64,000 nucleotides of DNA from JAEWWD01 sp964440115 (GCA_964440115.1 CAYTPV010000003.1:310001-374000); one strand, 5' to 3'; counted from the first letter of the stretch, positions 1 through 8,205 are shown. The notes: generated by a model from the letters alone, not told the origin. Translations and numbers: made by a program.

Positions 1-227
1 ATCTCTGCGATTTGCTGCCCGTTCGTGAACACATGGTAGCGCGGAAGGAAGCTAAATACCTTCTGCTGAATAAACGCAACCTCGCTGCCGTTTAAATCCA
101 TCACATGCAGCTTCTTTCCCCACGAAAAGAATTCGCCTTCCACATAATATTTATCCTGACCCGCTTCGTCTTTTACGGTGAATTTATCCGTCCACGAAAA
201 CACCTTTTGCTTGATGTACAGTTCCAT
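1..227 (-). CDS. LOR/YxjI-family (tubby-C-terminal-like) protein, 3' part outside window
   Basis: The reverse strand opens with ATG at 227-225 after a clear AGGAGGT ribosome site at 233-239. It reads 75 codons in frame to the window edge, so the C-terminal half is missing. The visible part (MELYIKQKVFSW, then KFTVKDEAGQDKYYVEGEF, GKKLHVMD and EVAFIQQKVFSFLPRYHVF) has the repeated beta-strand pattern and the IQQK..SFLP.Y.V signature of the LURP-one-related family. Proteins of this fold are small soluble beta-barrels of poorly known function in bacteria. The family assignment is by motif recall; the missing half could not be checked. Confidence 0.75.
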   Translation of the reverse strand, partial: MELYIKQKVFSWTDKFTVKDEAGQDKYYVEGEFFSWGKKLHVMDLNGSEVAFIQQKVFSFLPRYHVFTNGQQIAE

Positions 228-345
228 TTGATACCTCCTGAATGGCTGATTTGCCGCAAGCAGTGAGCTTCGTTTTTTATACTGTTCACAATGACCATTT
301 TACTTTCATAGTATAGCATATATCCCTTGATTAAGAGGTGAGATT

Positions 346-603
346 ATGTCACGCCATCGCCGCTCCGATTGTCGTTCCCACCGCCGCTCTGATCGCCGTT
401 CCGATCGCCGTTCCGATCGTCGCTCCGATCGCCGTTCCGATCGCCGTTCCGATCGTCGTTCTGACCGTTCTAATCATTGTTCTGATTGTTCCGATCGTTC
501 CGATCATCGTTCCGATCATCGTTCCGATCATCGTTCCGATCGCCGCTCTGACCGCTGCTATGATCGTCATCGTCTTTTGCGCGAACTGCTCAATTGTCAC
601 TGA
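346..603 (+). CDS. Arg/Ser/Asp tetrapeptide-repeat protein, possible spore-coat (CotG-like) protein
   Basis: This 85-residue ORF starts at ATG 346 behind AAGAGGTGAG (333-342). Residues 5-70 are almost entirely a degenerate tetrapeptide SDRR/SDHR, encoded by a 12-bp tandem repeat (cgttccgatcgc type). Two cysteine spots interrupt it, and the end is non-repetitive (LLRELLNCH). The result is extremely basic, with no hydrophobic core and no membrane segment. CotG and related spore-coat or exosporium proteins have similarly short Arg/Ser/His repeats, so a coat or DNA/RNA-binding role is possible, but this is inference from composition only. Because the repeat unit is 12 bp, two other frames are also open; this one is chosen for its ribosome binding site. 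Confidence 0.55.
   Translation: MSRHRRSDCRSHRRSDRRSDRRSDRRSDRRSDRRSDRRSDRSNHCSDCSDRSDHRSDHRSDHRSDRRSDRCYDRHRLLRELLNCH
355..585 (+). repeat. 12-bp tandem repeat array (cgttccgatcgc-type)
   Basis: About nineteen degenerate copies of a 12-bp unit built around cgttccgat with variable third triplets (cgc, cgt, cat). The unit length is a multiple of three, so expansions keep the reading frame of the Arg/Ser/Asp protein. Variation is mostly at codon third positions (cgc/cgt), which suggests that the peptide repeat is selected rather than the DNA. Confidence 0.85.
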
Positions 604-708
604 TGAGTGTAGTGGCCTGCAGTTCGTGCCCAAGGGGACTAGGACGGGAGCAAAGCCACGCACAGCCTGCCCATGGAGAAATCTATTTCCACCCCCTCCG
701 CCAAAACA

Positions 709-746
709 GCCTGCATAGGCGGTTACCTGCTTATGCGGGCATTTTT
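709..746 (+). terminator. Rho-independent terminator after the Arg/Ser/Asp gene region
   Basis: GCCTGCATA (709-717) pairs with TATGCGGGC (732-740, one G-T wobble) and is followed by ATTTTTATT. The stretch 604-708 between the stop codon and this stem has no ORF with a ribosome site. It contains GCCTGCAG near 615, which could pair with CTGC..AGGC at 711-720, so it may be a structured 3' leader or small RNA. I cannot match it to a known RNA family. Confidence 0.6.
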
Positions 747-778
747 ATTGCCCTATTTAATGGCTTGCAAGCAGAATA

Positions 779-807
779 TTGAGCGGCGCCGCTGCGGGTG
801 ATATAAT
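779..807 (+). promoter_or_regulatory. Sigma-A promoter with palindromic spacer, upstream of PH-domain gene
   Basis: TTGAGC (779-784), 17-bp spacer, TATAAT (802-807). The spacer begins with the perfect 12-bp palindrome AGCGGCGCCGCT (782-793), placed where a repressor would block RNA polymerase. The start codon of the next gene is 89 bp downstream. Confidence 0.6.
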
Positions 808-895
808 ACAGGCGTGAAAATATTTCCATAGGGCTTGGAGCTACTGAATCACTCGTCAAATAAATTAGAAAAATGATGGAGGGAAAATTGTAAAC

Positions 896-1342
896 ATGAA
901 TAGTGGCCATAATAAGGTCCAGAGGAAAACTGCGGGGGCTGTTGTTGGAGTTGCTATTCTTGTGATAACATTGGGTTTTGTATTTTTCTTGATTCGTGGA
1001 AGTTATGCAAAACCCTCGTATTCATTCTCAAATAATACTCTAACAATAACAGGTCAATTTGGGGCTCAGATAGATCTTTTAGGAGCGACCGTTACTCATG
1101 AACATAACCAAGTTCCTGCAACCGAAGTAAGAACTAACGGGGCCGCAATTGGAAATATTGAGAAAGGCTATTTTAAAATAGGCAGCTCGGGCGTTTATAT
1201 GAACGTCATGGATAAAACCGCTCCGGATAGTATCTTGATAACCGACAAGAACGGTTCAAAGTATTATATCAACTGTGCATCTTCTGAAGAGACCGACAAC
1301 CTTTATAAGGAGATATCAAAGCAAAATTATGCCGCAAAATAA
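896..1342 (+). CDS. Membrane-anchored bacterial PH-domain-like protein
   Basis: This 148-residue protein has a short basic N-terminus, one transmembrane helix at about residues 14-34 (AVVGVAILVITLGFVFFLI), and then an extracytoplasmic beta-rich domain. The latter (SFSNNTLTITGQFGAQIDL, GYFKIGSSGVYMNV, SILITDKNGSKYYINC) resembles the bacterial PH-like domain that often follows one or two membrane helices. Function is unknown; related proteins are cell-surface. The start ATG follows GGAGGG at a rather long 14-nt spacing. It is probably monocistronic, with its own promoter and a strong terminator. Confidence 0.65.
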   Translation: MNSGHNKVQRKTAGAVVGVAILVITLGFVFFLIRGSYAKPSYSFSNNTLTITGQFGAQIDLLGATVTHEHNQVPATEVRTNGAAIGNIEKGYFKIGSSGVYMNVMDKTAPDSILITDKNGSKYYINCASSEETDNLYKEISKQNYAAK

Positions 1343-1363
1343 GCATACACAAAGAAACAGAAT

Positions 1364-1400
1364 AAAACCGTCACCCTCACGATAAGGGTGACGGTTTTTA
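1364..1400 (+). terminator. Rho-independent terminator
   Basis: AAAACCGTCACCCT pairs with AGGGTGACGGTTTT around a short loop and runs into a T tract. It ends transcription of the PH-domain gene and is symmetric enough to serve the convergent ferritin-like gene too. Confidence 0.85.
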
Positions 1401-1467
1401 TCTTCCGTCTGTTAGCATGTCTATCTTGTTATAGGTGGTATTTTGAGTCTGCTCGATATAGACGCGT

Positions 1468-1980
1468 TTATGTCAGGCTGTTATAAGCATCCGGGTCGTA
1501 TTTGAGCAGCAGCCTCGTCAGATGCTCGGCATGCCCCTTTTCCTCATCAATGATTGACTGCAGGGTAGTAACGATGTCTTTGTGCGAAAATTTATTCAAA
1601 TCCGGCTCGTAGAGTATGACGGCCTCCATTTCTCCCTTGATATCCTCGCGGATGTTATTCAGAATGTTCTGGGTATCGTACTGCGTACTTTGCGTTCGAA
1701 TGGGAGTCTTAGGGCCGGGAATTTTGCCTTTATGCGCCTGATACTGTTTGCTTTGCTCCGGATCATATTTTCGAAGCAGAAGTAAAATCCAGCCGTAATG
1801 CTTTTTTTCATCGAGCATGATGCTATGCCATGCTTTGTTGATCTCTTCAATATTTGAGCTTGCAATATGTTTTTGATAGCCATTGATGGCGATGATTTCT
1901 GCAATCAGTATTTCCCTGAGCCGATTGGTAAAGTGCGTCGGAACGCCCTGCGGCTGCCCGTTTGGATGCGTATAGCTCAT
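1468..1980 (-). CDS. Ferritin-like / rubrerythrin-like protein
   Basis: A 170-residue protein with two internal ferritin-like helical halves. The first has EILIAEIIAINGYQKHI followed by MLDEKKHYGWILLLLRKYDP; the second has IREDIKGEMEAVILYEPDL followed by IIDEEKGHAEHLTRLLLKYDP. The paired E..E and E-x2-H spacing fits a di-iron carboxylate site as in rubrerythrin and manganese-catalase relatives. A role in oxidative-stress or redox chemistry is inferred. The start is the ATG at 1980 (MSYTHPNGQ), six bases after GGAGGA; the open frame extends 25 codons further upstream, and an ATG two codons earlier touches the ribosome site. Confidence 0.7.
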   Translation of the reverse strand: MSYTHPNGQPQGVPTHFTNRLREILIAEIIAINGYQKHIASSNIEEINKAWHSIMLDEKKHYGWILLLLRKYDPEQSKQYQAHKGKIPGPKTPIRTQSTQYDTQNILNNIREDIKGEMEAVILYEPDLNKFSHKDIVTTLQSIIDEEKGHAEHLTRLLLKYDPDAYNSLT

Positions 1981-2056
1981 TCCCATTCCTCCATCCTGTT
2001 CTGCATGCCCGTACAAGTATATGAATGCGCCGCAAAAACAGAATGTAACGGGCAAT

Positions 2057-2084
2057 AAGAAAGCCCGCCGTCAATTCGGCGAGC
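2057..2084 (-). terminator. Terminator of the kinase/isomerase arm
   Basis: On the minus strand GCTCGCCG, a six-base loop and CGGCGGGC are followed by TTTCTT. It lies just past the stop of the PfkB kinase gene. Confidence 0.6.
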
Positions 2085-2111
2085 CTTTGCAACACTGATA
2101 AAGCGATGCTT

Positions 2112-3098
2112 TTAGAGAGTCAAATACTTCTCCCTGTAGTGTGCCTCTCGTTCGCGTAATACCTTCTCATCGATGCGGCCAGTCGCAAGAAAATCGAGCA
2201 GCATGGCGTCGGTGGGGATGCCCGCGCGGCCTCCTTCCGCCGTGCATTTGACGGCGGATGCACCGCTCGCGTAGCGCGCGGCCTCCTTGGCGTTCATGCC
2301 CTTGCACAGCCCGGCTAGATACGCGCCGTGGAACACATCCCCCGCGCCTACGGTATCCACCACATCCACGCGGAACGCCGGAAGCGTAAAATAACCATCT
2401 TCGGAAATGCCGCGGCAGCCTTCTGTGCCGAATGTGAATATGACCGTATCGAAGCCCCGATCGTAGAGCGAGCGGATATTCTTTTCGTATTCCAAAGCGT
2501 CCGCATTTTCGAACAGGGCAAGGTAAAATTCTTCGGAGCCTATGAGGATATCCACCGCGTCCAGATTTTGAATGAACTCCTCGCGGTAGTTATCCGCATC
2601 CAGACAGACTTTCACGTTCGCTTCATGCGCGATGCGCGCGGCGAAAAGATCCGGCTCGCCCAGATGGCACAGGTGCAGGTACTTCGCGCCCTCTATGAGC
2701 GCGCGGTTTGTTTCAATATCCTCCACGCACAGCGCGTTTTGTTCGGATACCGGCCGCCAGAGTATGCGCCGCCCCTTGGATAGCCTATCCGAAAGCACCA
2801 CGGAGAACCCATCCCGGTAGTCTTTCGCCCGCCGGATATGCGAGGCGTCCACATTGTGTGCATCAAAATCCTCCATCAGGAAATCCGCACGGGAACTTAC
2901 ACCCAGCACTGCGATGATGGCAGAAGGCACGCCCAATCGACCTGAAGCCGCAAGCGCGGTGGATACCTTACCGCCGCCCTGACAGGTTGCGGAAAGTATT
3001 CGCCCGTTCCGGTTTTCCGGCGGGACTTCCTCCAGATGAATAACCTCGTCAAACCAGGGCGTATCAACGCCCACGATATCAGCTCTATTCACGCGCAT
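2112..3098 (-). CDS. PfkB-family (ribokinase-like) carbohydrate kinase
   Basis: A 328-residue kinase of the ribokinase/PfkB superfamily, which transfers phosphate from ATP to a sugar hydroxyl. The N-terminal substrate-binding signature QGGGKVSTALAASGRLG is at about residues 40-56. The C-terminal signature DTVGAGDVFHGAYLAGL, with the GAGD anion hole and catalytic Asp, is at about 248-264. The substrate cannot be read from sequence. It directly follows the isomerase gene, so a ketose made by that enzyme is the likely substrate. The start is ambiguous: ATG 3098 touches the GGGGGGAG ribosome site, while GTG 3092 has better spacing. A TTG-initiated extension overlapping the isomerase stop is unlikely. 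Confidence 0.88.
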   Translation of the reverse strand: MRVNRADIVGVDTPWFDEVIHLEEVPPENRNGRILSATCQGGGKVSTALAASGRLGVPSAIIAVLGVSSRADFLMEDFDAHNVDASHIRRAKDYRDGFSVVLSDRLSKGRRILWRPVSEQNALCVEDIETNRALIEGAKYLHLCHLGEPDLFAARIAHEANVKVCLDADNYREEFIQNLDAVDILIGSEEFYLALFENADALEYEKNIRSLYDRGFDTVIFTFGTEGCRGISEDGYFTLPAFRVDVVDTVGAGDVFHGAYLAGLCKGMNAKEAARYASGASAVKCTAEGGRAGIPTDAMLLDFLATGRIDEKVLREREAHYREKYLTL

Positions 3099-3126
3099 CT
3101 CCCCCCTATGTACAGGAGTATACGCT

Positions 3127-4485
3127 TTATGGACGCTCAAAGGCAATACCCGGCAGGTAGGCGCACGCGTCCTCTATGCACTTGACATAATCGCCGTATA
3201 CGCAGGCAGTGTGGTGGATATAGGGGCCGGTCACGATGCGTTTTTCCCAACGTGCCCAGTCGTCGACTTCCACCCACACGTAATTGCCGTTGGTGACGGG
3301 GCCGTCCACGGTTTTGGATAACCCGGCGAACAGGTTGTACTGCCCGCGGCAGCCGTCAAAGCGCAGCAAAGTCAATTCGCCGTCGCGCATCTGCCACTGG
3401 CCCATAAAATCGTTTACGAACGCATGACCGCCCTGTTTGCGTAATCCCTTGGGGAACGGGCCGCAGTGCCACAGCAGTTCCGCGTTGTCGTTGGTCGGGT
3501 GGCGCTGCGTAAGGTCTGCGAGGAATATGGGTTCAGAATACCGGTTGGCAGCCTGTGCGATAATCATGCTGATAGCGCCGTGGATATCATTTTCGCAGGC
3601 AACAGGCAGCCCGGAATCGCAAAGATTGCCGAACACCGCACAGGGGCGGATACCCAGCGATTCGCCGTAAACATACCAGCATTCGCTCGAAACTGCCGTA
3701 CAGGCGTTCTCTTCCGCAAATTTGCGGATGGCCAGTTCCAGCCCGGCCATGTTGTGCAGAGGATCGTCAGCAAGACGGGTGAGGTCAATGCCCGCCGCGC
3801 GATACCCTTCAATCACATCTTCCGCATCCTTTGTGCGGGCCAGCTTTTTCGCGGAGCTCAATATGGTGGTAACGGGCACCGGCGCAACTTCTATACCGAA
3901 GCGCTCGAACAATTCGCTTTCATTGACCATGACGCTCAAAAAAGGCTGCGGGCGTACGCTGATCTGCGCGATGCGCAGCGATTTGACACTGCCGACGATG
4001 AGCGCCGTGGAGAGAAAGCGCGCGAAACCTTCCGTAAACGCCGCGTCCGTTGTAAAGCAATTTTCAATGTAGGTAAAGGGCAGGCCTGCGCGGTACAGCG
4101 CTTTGCCGGTTGCGAACAATCCGCACTGCGTATCCGTCGTACGCCAGTTAAAGCCTTCGGGCGCTTCGTCACGAGCTCCCCAGATCAGCGTGGGGACTTT
4201 GAGCTTGTTTGCAAGCCGCAGTACGGCTTCTTCCTGCCCGAAATTGACGTGCGGAATGAACAGCGCGTTTACGCCGCGCTGCCTAAAGCGCTCCGCCGCT
4301 TTATCCGCGGCGGCCGTGGTCGAAAGCGTGCCGTCTTCGCTTAAGCCTTCAATGCCCACGGTCTCAAAGCCGTACTTCGCAGAAAGCTGCGCAACGGTCG
4401 CGTTGATATCATCCCGGTTTTTGAGTACCGTTTCATTGGTGAAATAATCGCGCCTCGTCGGCGCCACGCCCAACACAAGCTTCAT
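3127..4485 (-). CDS. L-fucose/L-arabinose isomerase-family protein
   Basis: A 452-residue member of the FucI/AraA-like fold, which interconverts aldoses and ketoses with a divalent metal. It has the N-terminal Rossmann-like region (MKLVLGVAPTRRD, RGVNALFIPHVNFGQEE) and the central conserved segments AVSSECWYVYGESLG and PVACENDIHGAISM. These carry the Glu and Asp expected as metal ligands and proton acceptor, with further His residues downstream (HCGPFP). It belongs to the broad clade of uncharacterised isomerases rather than to classical FucI. The start is ATG 4485 behind GGAGGACATATT, 63 nt inside the longest open frame. It is the first gene of the leftward arm, with its own promoter. Confidence 0.82.
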   Translation of the reverse strand: MKLVLGVAPTRRDYFTNETVLKNRDDINATVAQLSAKYGFETVGIEGLSEDGTLSTTAAADKAAERFRQRGVNALFIPHVNFGQEEAVLRLANKLKVPTLIWGARDEAPEGFNWRTTDTQCGLFATGKALYRAGLPFTYIENCFTTDAAFTEGFARFLSTALIVGSVKSLRIAQISVRPQPFLSVMVNESELFERFGIEVAPVPVTTILSSAKKLARTKDAEDVIEGYRAAGIDLTRLADDPLHNMAGLELAIRKFAEENACTAVSSECWYVYGESLGIRPCAVFGNLCDSGLPVACENDIHGAISMIIAQAANRYSEPIFLADLTQRHPTNDNAELLWHCGPFPKGLRKQGGHAFVNDFMGQWQMRDGELTLLRFDGCRGQYNLFAGLSKTVDGPVTNGNYVWVEVDDWARWEKRIVTGPYIHHTACVYGDYVKCIEDACAYLPGIAFERP

Positions 4486-4593
4486 AATATGTCCTCCGTA
4501 GGTTATTTTCAGTGCTTCGAACTGCAATGGAACTGGTAGTTTCGTCATCCCCGCGCATGGACGGGCTGCATGTAAGGCATGGGCCTTTATTGT

Positions 4594-4622
4594 ATTAAAT
4601 AATAGGGAAAATGCAGTGTCAA
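4594..4622 (-). promoter_or_regulatory. Promoter of the isomerase-kinase operon
   Basis: On the minus strand TTGACA (4617-4622), 17-bp spacer, TTTAAT (4594-4599), about 110 bp before the isomerase start. The 317-bp divergent region 4486-4802 holds no gene. An AT-rich TATAAT-like stretch near 4772 may serve the rightward cupin gene, but no good -35 box is visible. Confidence 0.7.
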
Positions 4623-4802
4623 TCGGGCCAGGCTAAGAGTGAAGAATTGCATTACAAGTACGAAATATCGTTTCGGTTTTTTGATGCGGTCGATTTCGCG
4701 AGGAAGTGCATACCACAAAAGTACGTTCATTTCTCTAAGAATTGTTGCTTCATCAGCCGCATTCGGGTATTTTATAATAAATAACAAAGGGGGAAGAGGC
4801 AT

Positions 4803-5288
4803 ATGAAACACTTCGTTCCGCAAGAGCTGGACAGGGAAACATTCCGCAAGATAGGCGATTTTGAAGATCTTCTCGCGCTGGGTGAACGCTTCACGGGCGG
4901 CCCTGTTACAGACGGCTTTTTCCCGGACGCGCTGCAGTTTGATAACAACGGCAAAGCGATGTCCATTTCTGTATGCCGCGTAAGCGGCACGCCTACCCAC
5001 ATCAAGGCTGTGGAATACCATTCCCAAAGCTATGAAGGCATACTTCCGCTGGACGGGGATATTTACATATTCGCAGCCCCGCCGTGGTGGTTCATGAAGC
5101 TCGACGAAATCCAGATTTACCGCGTACCGCGCGGCACCATGGTAAAGCTCAAACCCGGCGTGCTGCACGGCACCGTCATTTCCGCGGATGGTTCCCCCGT
5201 CAATGTATTGGTCGCCCTGCCTGAGCGCGCCTATGCCAACGACTGCGTGTTCACAGAGCTCAAGGAAGAGGACTGGATTCTTCTATAG
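4803..5288 (+). CDS. Cupin protein related to ureidoglycolate lyase (AllA)
   Basis: A 161-residue single-domain beta-barrel protein with short motifs such as HIKAVEYHSQSYEGILPLDG, then PPWWFMK and GVLHGTVISADG. These match the AllA/ureidoglycolate hydrolase-like cupin group, whose members act on small acidic metabolites. No allantoin genes are nearby. Its position at the head of the rightward sugar arm suggests a role in handling a sugar-derived acid or in mutarotation. Ribosome site GGGGGAAGAGG is six bases from the ATG. Family assignment is moderate. Confidence 0.55.
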   Translation: MKHFVPQELDRETFRKIGDFEDLLALGERFTGGPVTDGFFPDALQFDNNGKAMSISVCRVSGTPTHIKAVEYHSQSYEGILPLDGDIYIFAAPPWWFMKLDEIQIYRVPRGTMVKLKPGVLHGTVISADGSPVNVLVALPERAYANDCVFTELKEEDWILL

Positions 5289-5386
5289 GCTATCGAAATA
5301 GTCCTTTTCCAAAGAATTTCTTCAGGTTAGAATGCCGTGCGGCAAAACTCCGCACAACCGAAATCGCCGAATTTGATTTGAATGAA

Positions 5387-5420
5387 TAGGGGGAGCGGGG
5401 AATCCCTCCCCTTTTATAGT
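5387..5420 (+). repeat. Family B intergenic element, partial copy
   Basis: TAGGGGGAGCGGGGAATCCCTCCCC is the short arm of the family B element seen complete at 12765, 36877, 37088 and 43552; the GTATCGCCGCC hairpin half is missing. The rest of 5289-5571 shows no gene. Confidence 0.5.
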
Positions 5421-5571
5421 CCATACGCATTATACCCTATCGTCGACAAATCACGTGTTTAACAGGCATACGGTCCGTTTCCATATCATGCTGCGGCGTG
5501 CACCGCTTGCATTGCCGCATTGATTCAACAAATCAGCGGACGGATTGGCGGCCACGGAAAGGAAAAGGCCG

Positions 5572-8007
5572 ATGGAAATCTGTGATACAATCTTCGCGCA
5601 AGCGGACGATCCCGTAACCCTGCTCGTACCGCGCGAAATTGAAAGCGCCGTCTATGAAAGCGACGGCGTTCTGCTGCGTCTGAAGGCGCTTAGGCTTGCA
5701 CAAAAACAGATCAATGTCAGCATGCTGCGAAAAGGAACCTCCTTCGCGTTCACGGGCGAATGGGGGTCTGTTTCCATGCGCGTGCAATTCCTATCTGAAA
5801 CGGAATTACGCGTGCGCGCGGCGCAGGGCGATCTGATTCCCGATGTGCGCCAGCCCATGCTGCTCATAGAACCCGCAGAATACACGCAGTTCACGGTTTC
5901 GGAAGACGAGCATTTCATTACCCTGGCCACGCCTCGCATCACGGTACGCCTGCAGTGCTCGCCGTTTTGCATGACGGTGCTGGACGCAGAAGGCCGTACG
6001 CTGTATGAACAGTATAACGAAGATGCGCACAATGTCACCGCTGACCGCAGACGCGGCCGCCGCGAAGACGGCAGCGGTTCGGATGCATATGACCCTGCAT
6101 GGAGCTTTCCCGGTTTCATGCGCTATCCTTCCGGGTTTGTCACGAACGAACGCACCGGGCAGATGCTGTATGCCGAGACCGTGCGCATGAAGCATGGCGA
6201 GCGCTTTTACGGCTTTGGCGAGAGTTTTTCAAAGCTTGACAAATCGGGGCAGGACATCCTCAACGATATCACCAACCCCGTGGGCGTATCCAACTGCCGC
6301 TCTTATAAATGTGCGCCGTTTTTTCTTTCCAACAGCGGCTACGCCGCGTATTACAACACCCCGCGGCGCATTCGCTTCCGTATGGGCGCGGATTTCTTCA
6401 AAGCCTATTCCTGCGAAGTGGAAGCGCCATTGCTGGATCTCTTCTTGTTTTTTCGGGGCGGCTATGCCGAAAACCTGCAAGCCTACTGCAATCTGACGGG
6501 TATGAGCGAGCTGCCGCCCAAATGGGCGTTCGGCGCGTGGATGAGCCGCAACTGCTATATGACGGGGAAGGAAGTGGAAGACGTCGCCGCCGAGCTTCGT
6601 TCGCGTGAGCTTCCCTGCGACGTCATGCACATAGATTGGGCGTACTGCAAAACAACCGATTACGATTTCGAATTCGATACCGCGCGCTTTCCGGATGTAT
6701 CCGCTATGGCGCAGCGGCTTATTGATAAGGGCATCCGCCTGAGCGTGTGGCAGTTGCCGTATATCCGGCATACAAGCCCCGTATTCCCGGAAGCTGTAGC
6801 GCATCATGCTCTTGCTCTGGAAAAGGACGGCTCCGTAGCCGATTCTGCGGAACAGCAAGCCGTCATCGATTTCAGCAGCGACGAGGCTGTCGCGTGGTAT
6901 AAGGATAAGCTCAGGGCATTGCTCAAGCAGGGCATCCGGGTCATCAAAACGGATTTCGGAGAATGCGCAAGCAGGGAGTATGTTTACAAAACTGCCGACG
7001 GCGCGGATATGCACAACCTGTACCCGCTGTATTACAACAAGGCGGCATACGAGGCTTGTCAGGAAGTATACCCCGGCGACTCTTTGATATGGGGACGCTC
7101 CGCCTACACCGGCTGCCAGCGTTACCCGATCTATTGGGGCGGAGACTCGGATTCGGATTTTATGGGCATGCACCATTCCCTGCGCGGCGGGCTTTCGCTG
7201 GGGCTTAGTGGCTTCCCGTTTTGGAGCCACGACGTGGGGGGCTATTTTGGCACGCCAGAGCCGGAGGTGTACATTCGCTGGCTGCAGTTCGGCATGCTTT
7301 CCCCGCTGGTGCGCTTCCACGGCACGTCTGCGCGCGAACCGTGGGCATTTGGCGATACGGCAGTGGAGCAATACCGAAAATATGCTGCTCTTCGATATTC
7401 GCTGATGGAATATCTCTACAGCGAAGCGAAGAAATGTGCGCAAGACTGCACGCCCATGCTGCGTGCGCTGGTGATTGATTTCCCCGACGACCCCGCTGCA
7501 GAGACGGTGGACGATGAATATCTTCTGGGCCGCAATCTGCTCGTAGCGCCCGTGTTCAGCACAGACGCGTCGCGCAAGGTATACCTGCCAGCAGGCACGG
7601 CATGGCTGCATCTGCACACGGGAGTATGGTATGACGGCGGGCAGTATGCGAAAATCGATACGCCCATCGATATTACCCCTGTATTCGTGCGCGGCGGCAC
7701 GGCTATACCGTTCATTGCGTCCATGCAGCATGTGGACGAGCGGCCAATTAAGGAAATCCGCTGGGAAATCTGCCCAGTGCACGATACCGCGCAATACGAT
7801 TTGAAGACCGACAAGCTGGATATCCGCCTGCACTATGCGTTTGACGGGGAAACCGGTACCGGCCAGATTACGGCGGATGGCGTGCCCGAAGACATGCGCA
7901 GCGAATATCACATCCACTGCCCGGACGTCAAGCGGCTATTCTACAACGGCAGGGAAATATCATTTGAATACGAAGGAAATTACTTCGTGAATGTATCTAT
8001 AGATTAG
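5572..8007 (+). CDS. GH31 alpha-glycosidase (alpha-xylosidase YicI-like)
   Basis: An 811-residue glycoside hydrolase family 31 enzyme. It has an N-terminal beta-sandwich, then the catalytic barrel from about residue 240 (FYGFGESF, PPKWAFGAWMSR) with nucleophile Asp461 in IKTDFGE. The acid/base Asp525 lies in YWGGDSDSDF, 64 residues later, the YicI-type spacing. Beta-rich C-terminal domains follow. The RSAYTGCQRYPIYWGGD segment resembles alpha-xylosidases more than alpha-glucosidases or sulfoquinovosidases. No signal peptide is seen, so it acts on imported oligosaccharide. The ATG at 5572 follows AAAGGAAAAGG; a TTG start nine codons earlier is possible. Confidence 0.9.
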   Translation: MEICDTIFAQADDPVTLLVPREIESAVYESDGVLLRLKALRLAQKQINVSMLRKGTSFAFTGEWGSVSMRVQFLSETELRVRAAQGDLIPDVRQPMLLIEPAEYTQFTVSEDEHFITLATPRITVRLQCSPFCMTVLDAEGRTLYEQYNEDAHNVTADRRRGRREDGSGSDAYDPAWSFPGFMRYPSGFVTNERTGQMLYAETVRMKHGERFYGFGESFSKLDKSGQDILNDITNPVGVSNCRSYKCAPFFLSNSGYAAYYNTPRRIRFRMGADFFKAYSCEVEAPLLDLFLFFRGGYAENLQAYCNLTGMSELPPKWAFGAWMSRNCYMTGKEVEDVAAELRSRELPCDVMHIDWAYCKTTDYDFEFDTARFPDVSAMAQRLIDKGIRLSVWQLPYIRHTSPVFPEAVAHHALALEKDGSVADSAEQQAVIDFSSDEAVAWYKDKLRALLKQGIRVIKTDFGECASREYVYKTADGADMHNLYPLYYNKAAYEACQEVYPGDSLIWGRSAYTGCQRYPIYWGGDSDSDFMGMHHSLRGGLSLGLSGFPFWSHDVGGYFGTPEPEVYIRWLQFGMLSPLVRFHGTSAREPWAFGDTAVEQYRKYAALRYSLMEYLYSEAKKCAQDCTPMLRALVIDFPDDPAAETVDDEYLLGRNLLVAPVFSTDASRKVYLPAGTAWLHLHTGVWYDGGQYAKIDTPIDITPVFVRGGTAIPFIASMQHVDERPIKEIRWEICPVHDTAQYDLKTDKLDIRLHYAFDGETGTGQITADGVPEDMRSEYHIHCPDVKRLFYNGREISFEYEGNYFVNVSID

Positions 8008-8016
8008 TTTTTGACG

Positions 8017-8163
8017 TTGAGGGCTCTGCCCTCAAACACCCGCATAGGGCCGTTACGGCCCTATGAACCCTTTTTGCAAACGCCATTGGGCGTTTGCTGG
8101 ATAGGGTTTCCAAAGGGATATATCCCTTTGGTGGGGTGCAGGGGTGAAACCCCTGTAAAAGTT
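8017..8163 (+). repeat. Family A hairpin ladder, copy A1 (inside operon)
   Basis: Five successive inverted repeats: TTGAGGGCTCTGCCCTCAA, then ATAGGGCCGTTACGGCCCTAT, CAAACGCC/GGCGTTTG, CCAAAGGG/CCCTTTGG and CAGGGG/CCCCTG. The ladder fills the 198-bp gap between the GH31 gene and the aldolase gene, in the middle of a co-directional run. It may attenuate, process or stabilise the transcript, or simply be an inserted element. Confidence 0.85.
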
Positions 8164-8205
8164 TTTCCTGATCACATTAACTCATTGCTTGAAAGGAGTA
8201 ACTCA

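Noticed and set aside
338..718. 126-codon hydrophobic IVPIAVPI repeat ORF on the plus strand
   Set aside because: It is the other frame of the 12-bp repeat and has no ribosome site at its start; the frame starting at 346 has one.
6229..7917. 562-codon ORF antisense to the GH31 gene
   Set aside because: It lies wholly within a clear family 31 enzyme gene on the opposite strand; high GC makes the complementary frame open.
5545..8007. GH31 enzyme as a sulfoquinovosidase in a sulfoglycolysis cluster
   Set aside because: The isomerase, kinase, aldolase and dehydrogenase set suggested it. However, the active-site region reads like YicI alpha-xylosidases, and no sulfo-specific transporter or regulator is present.
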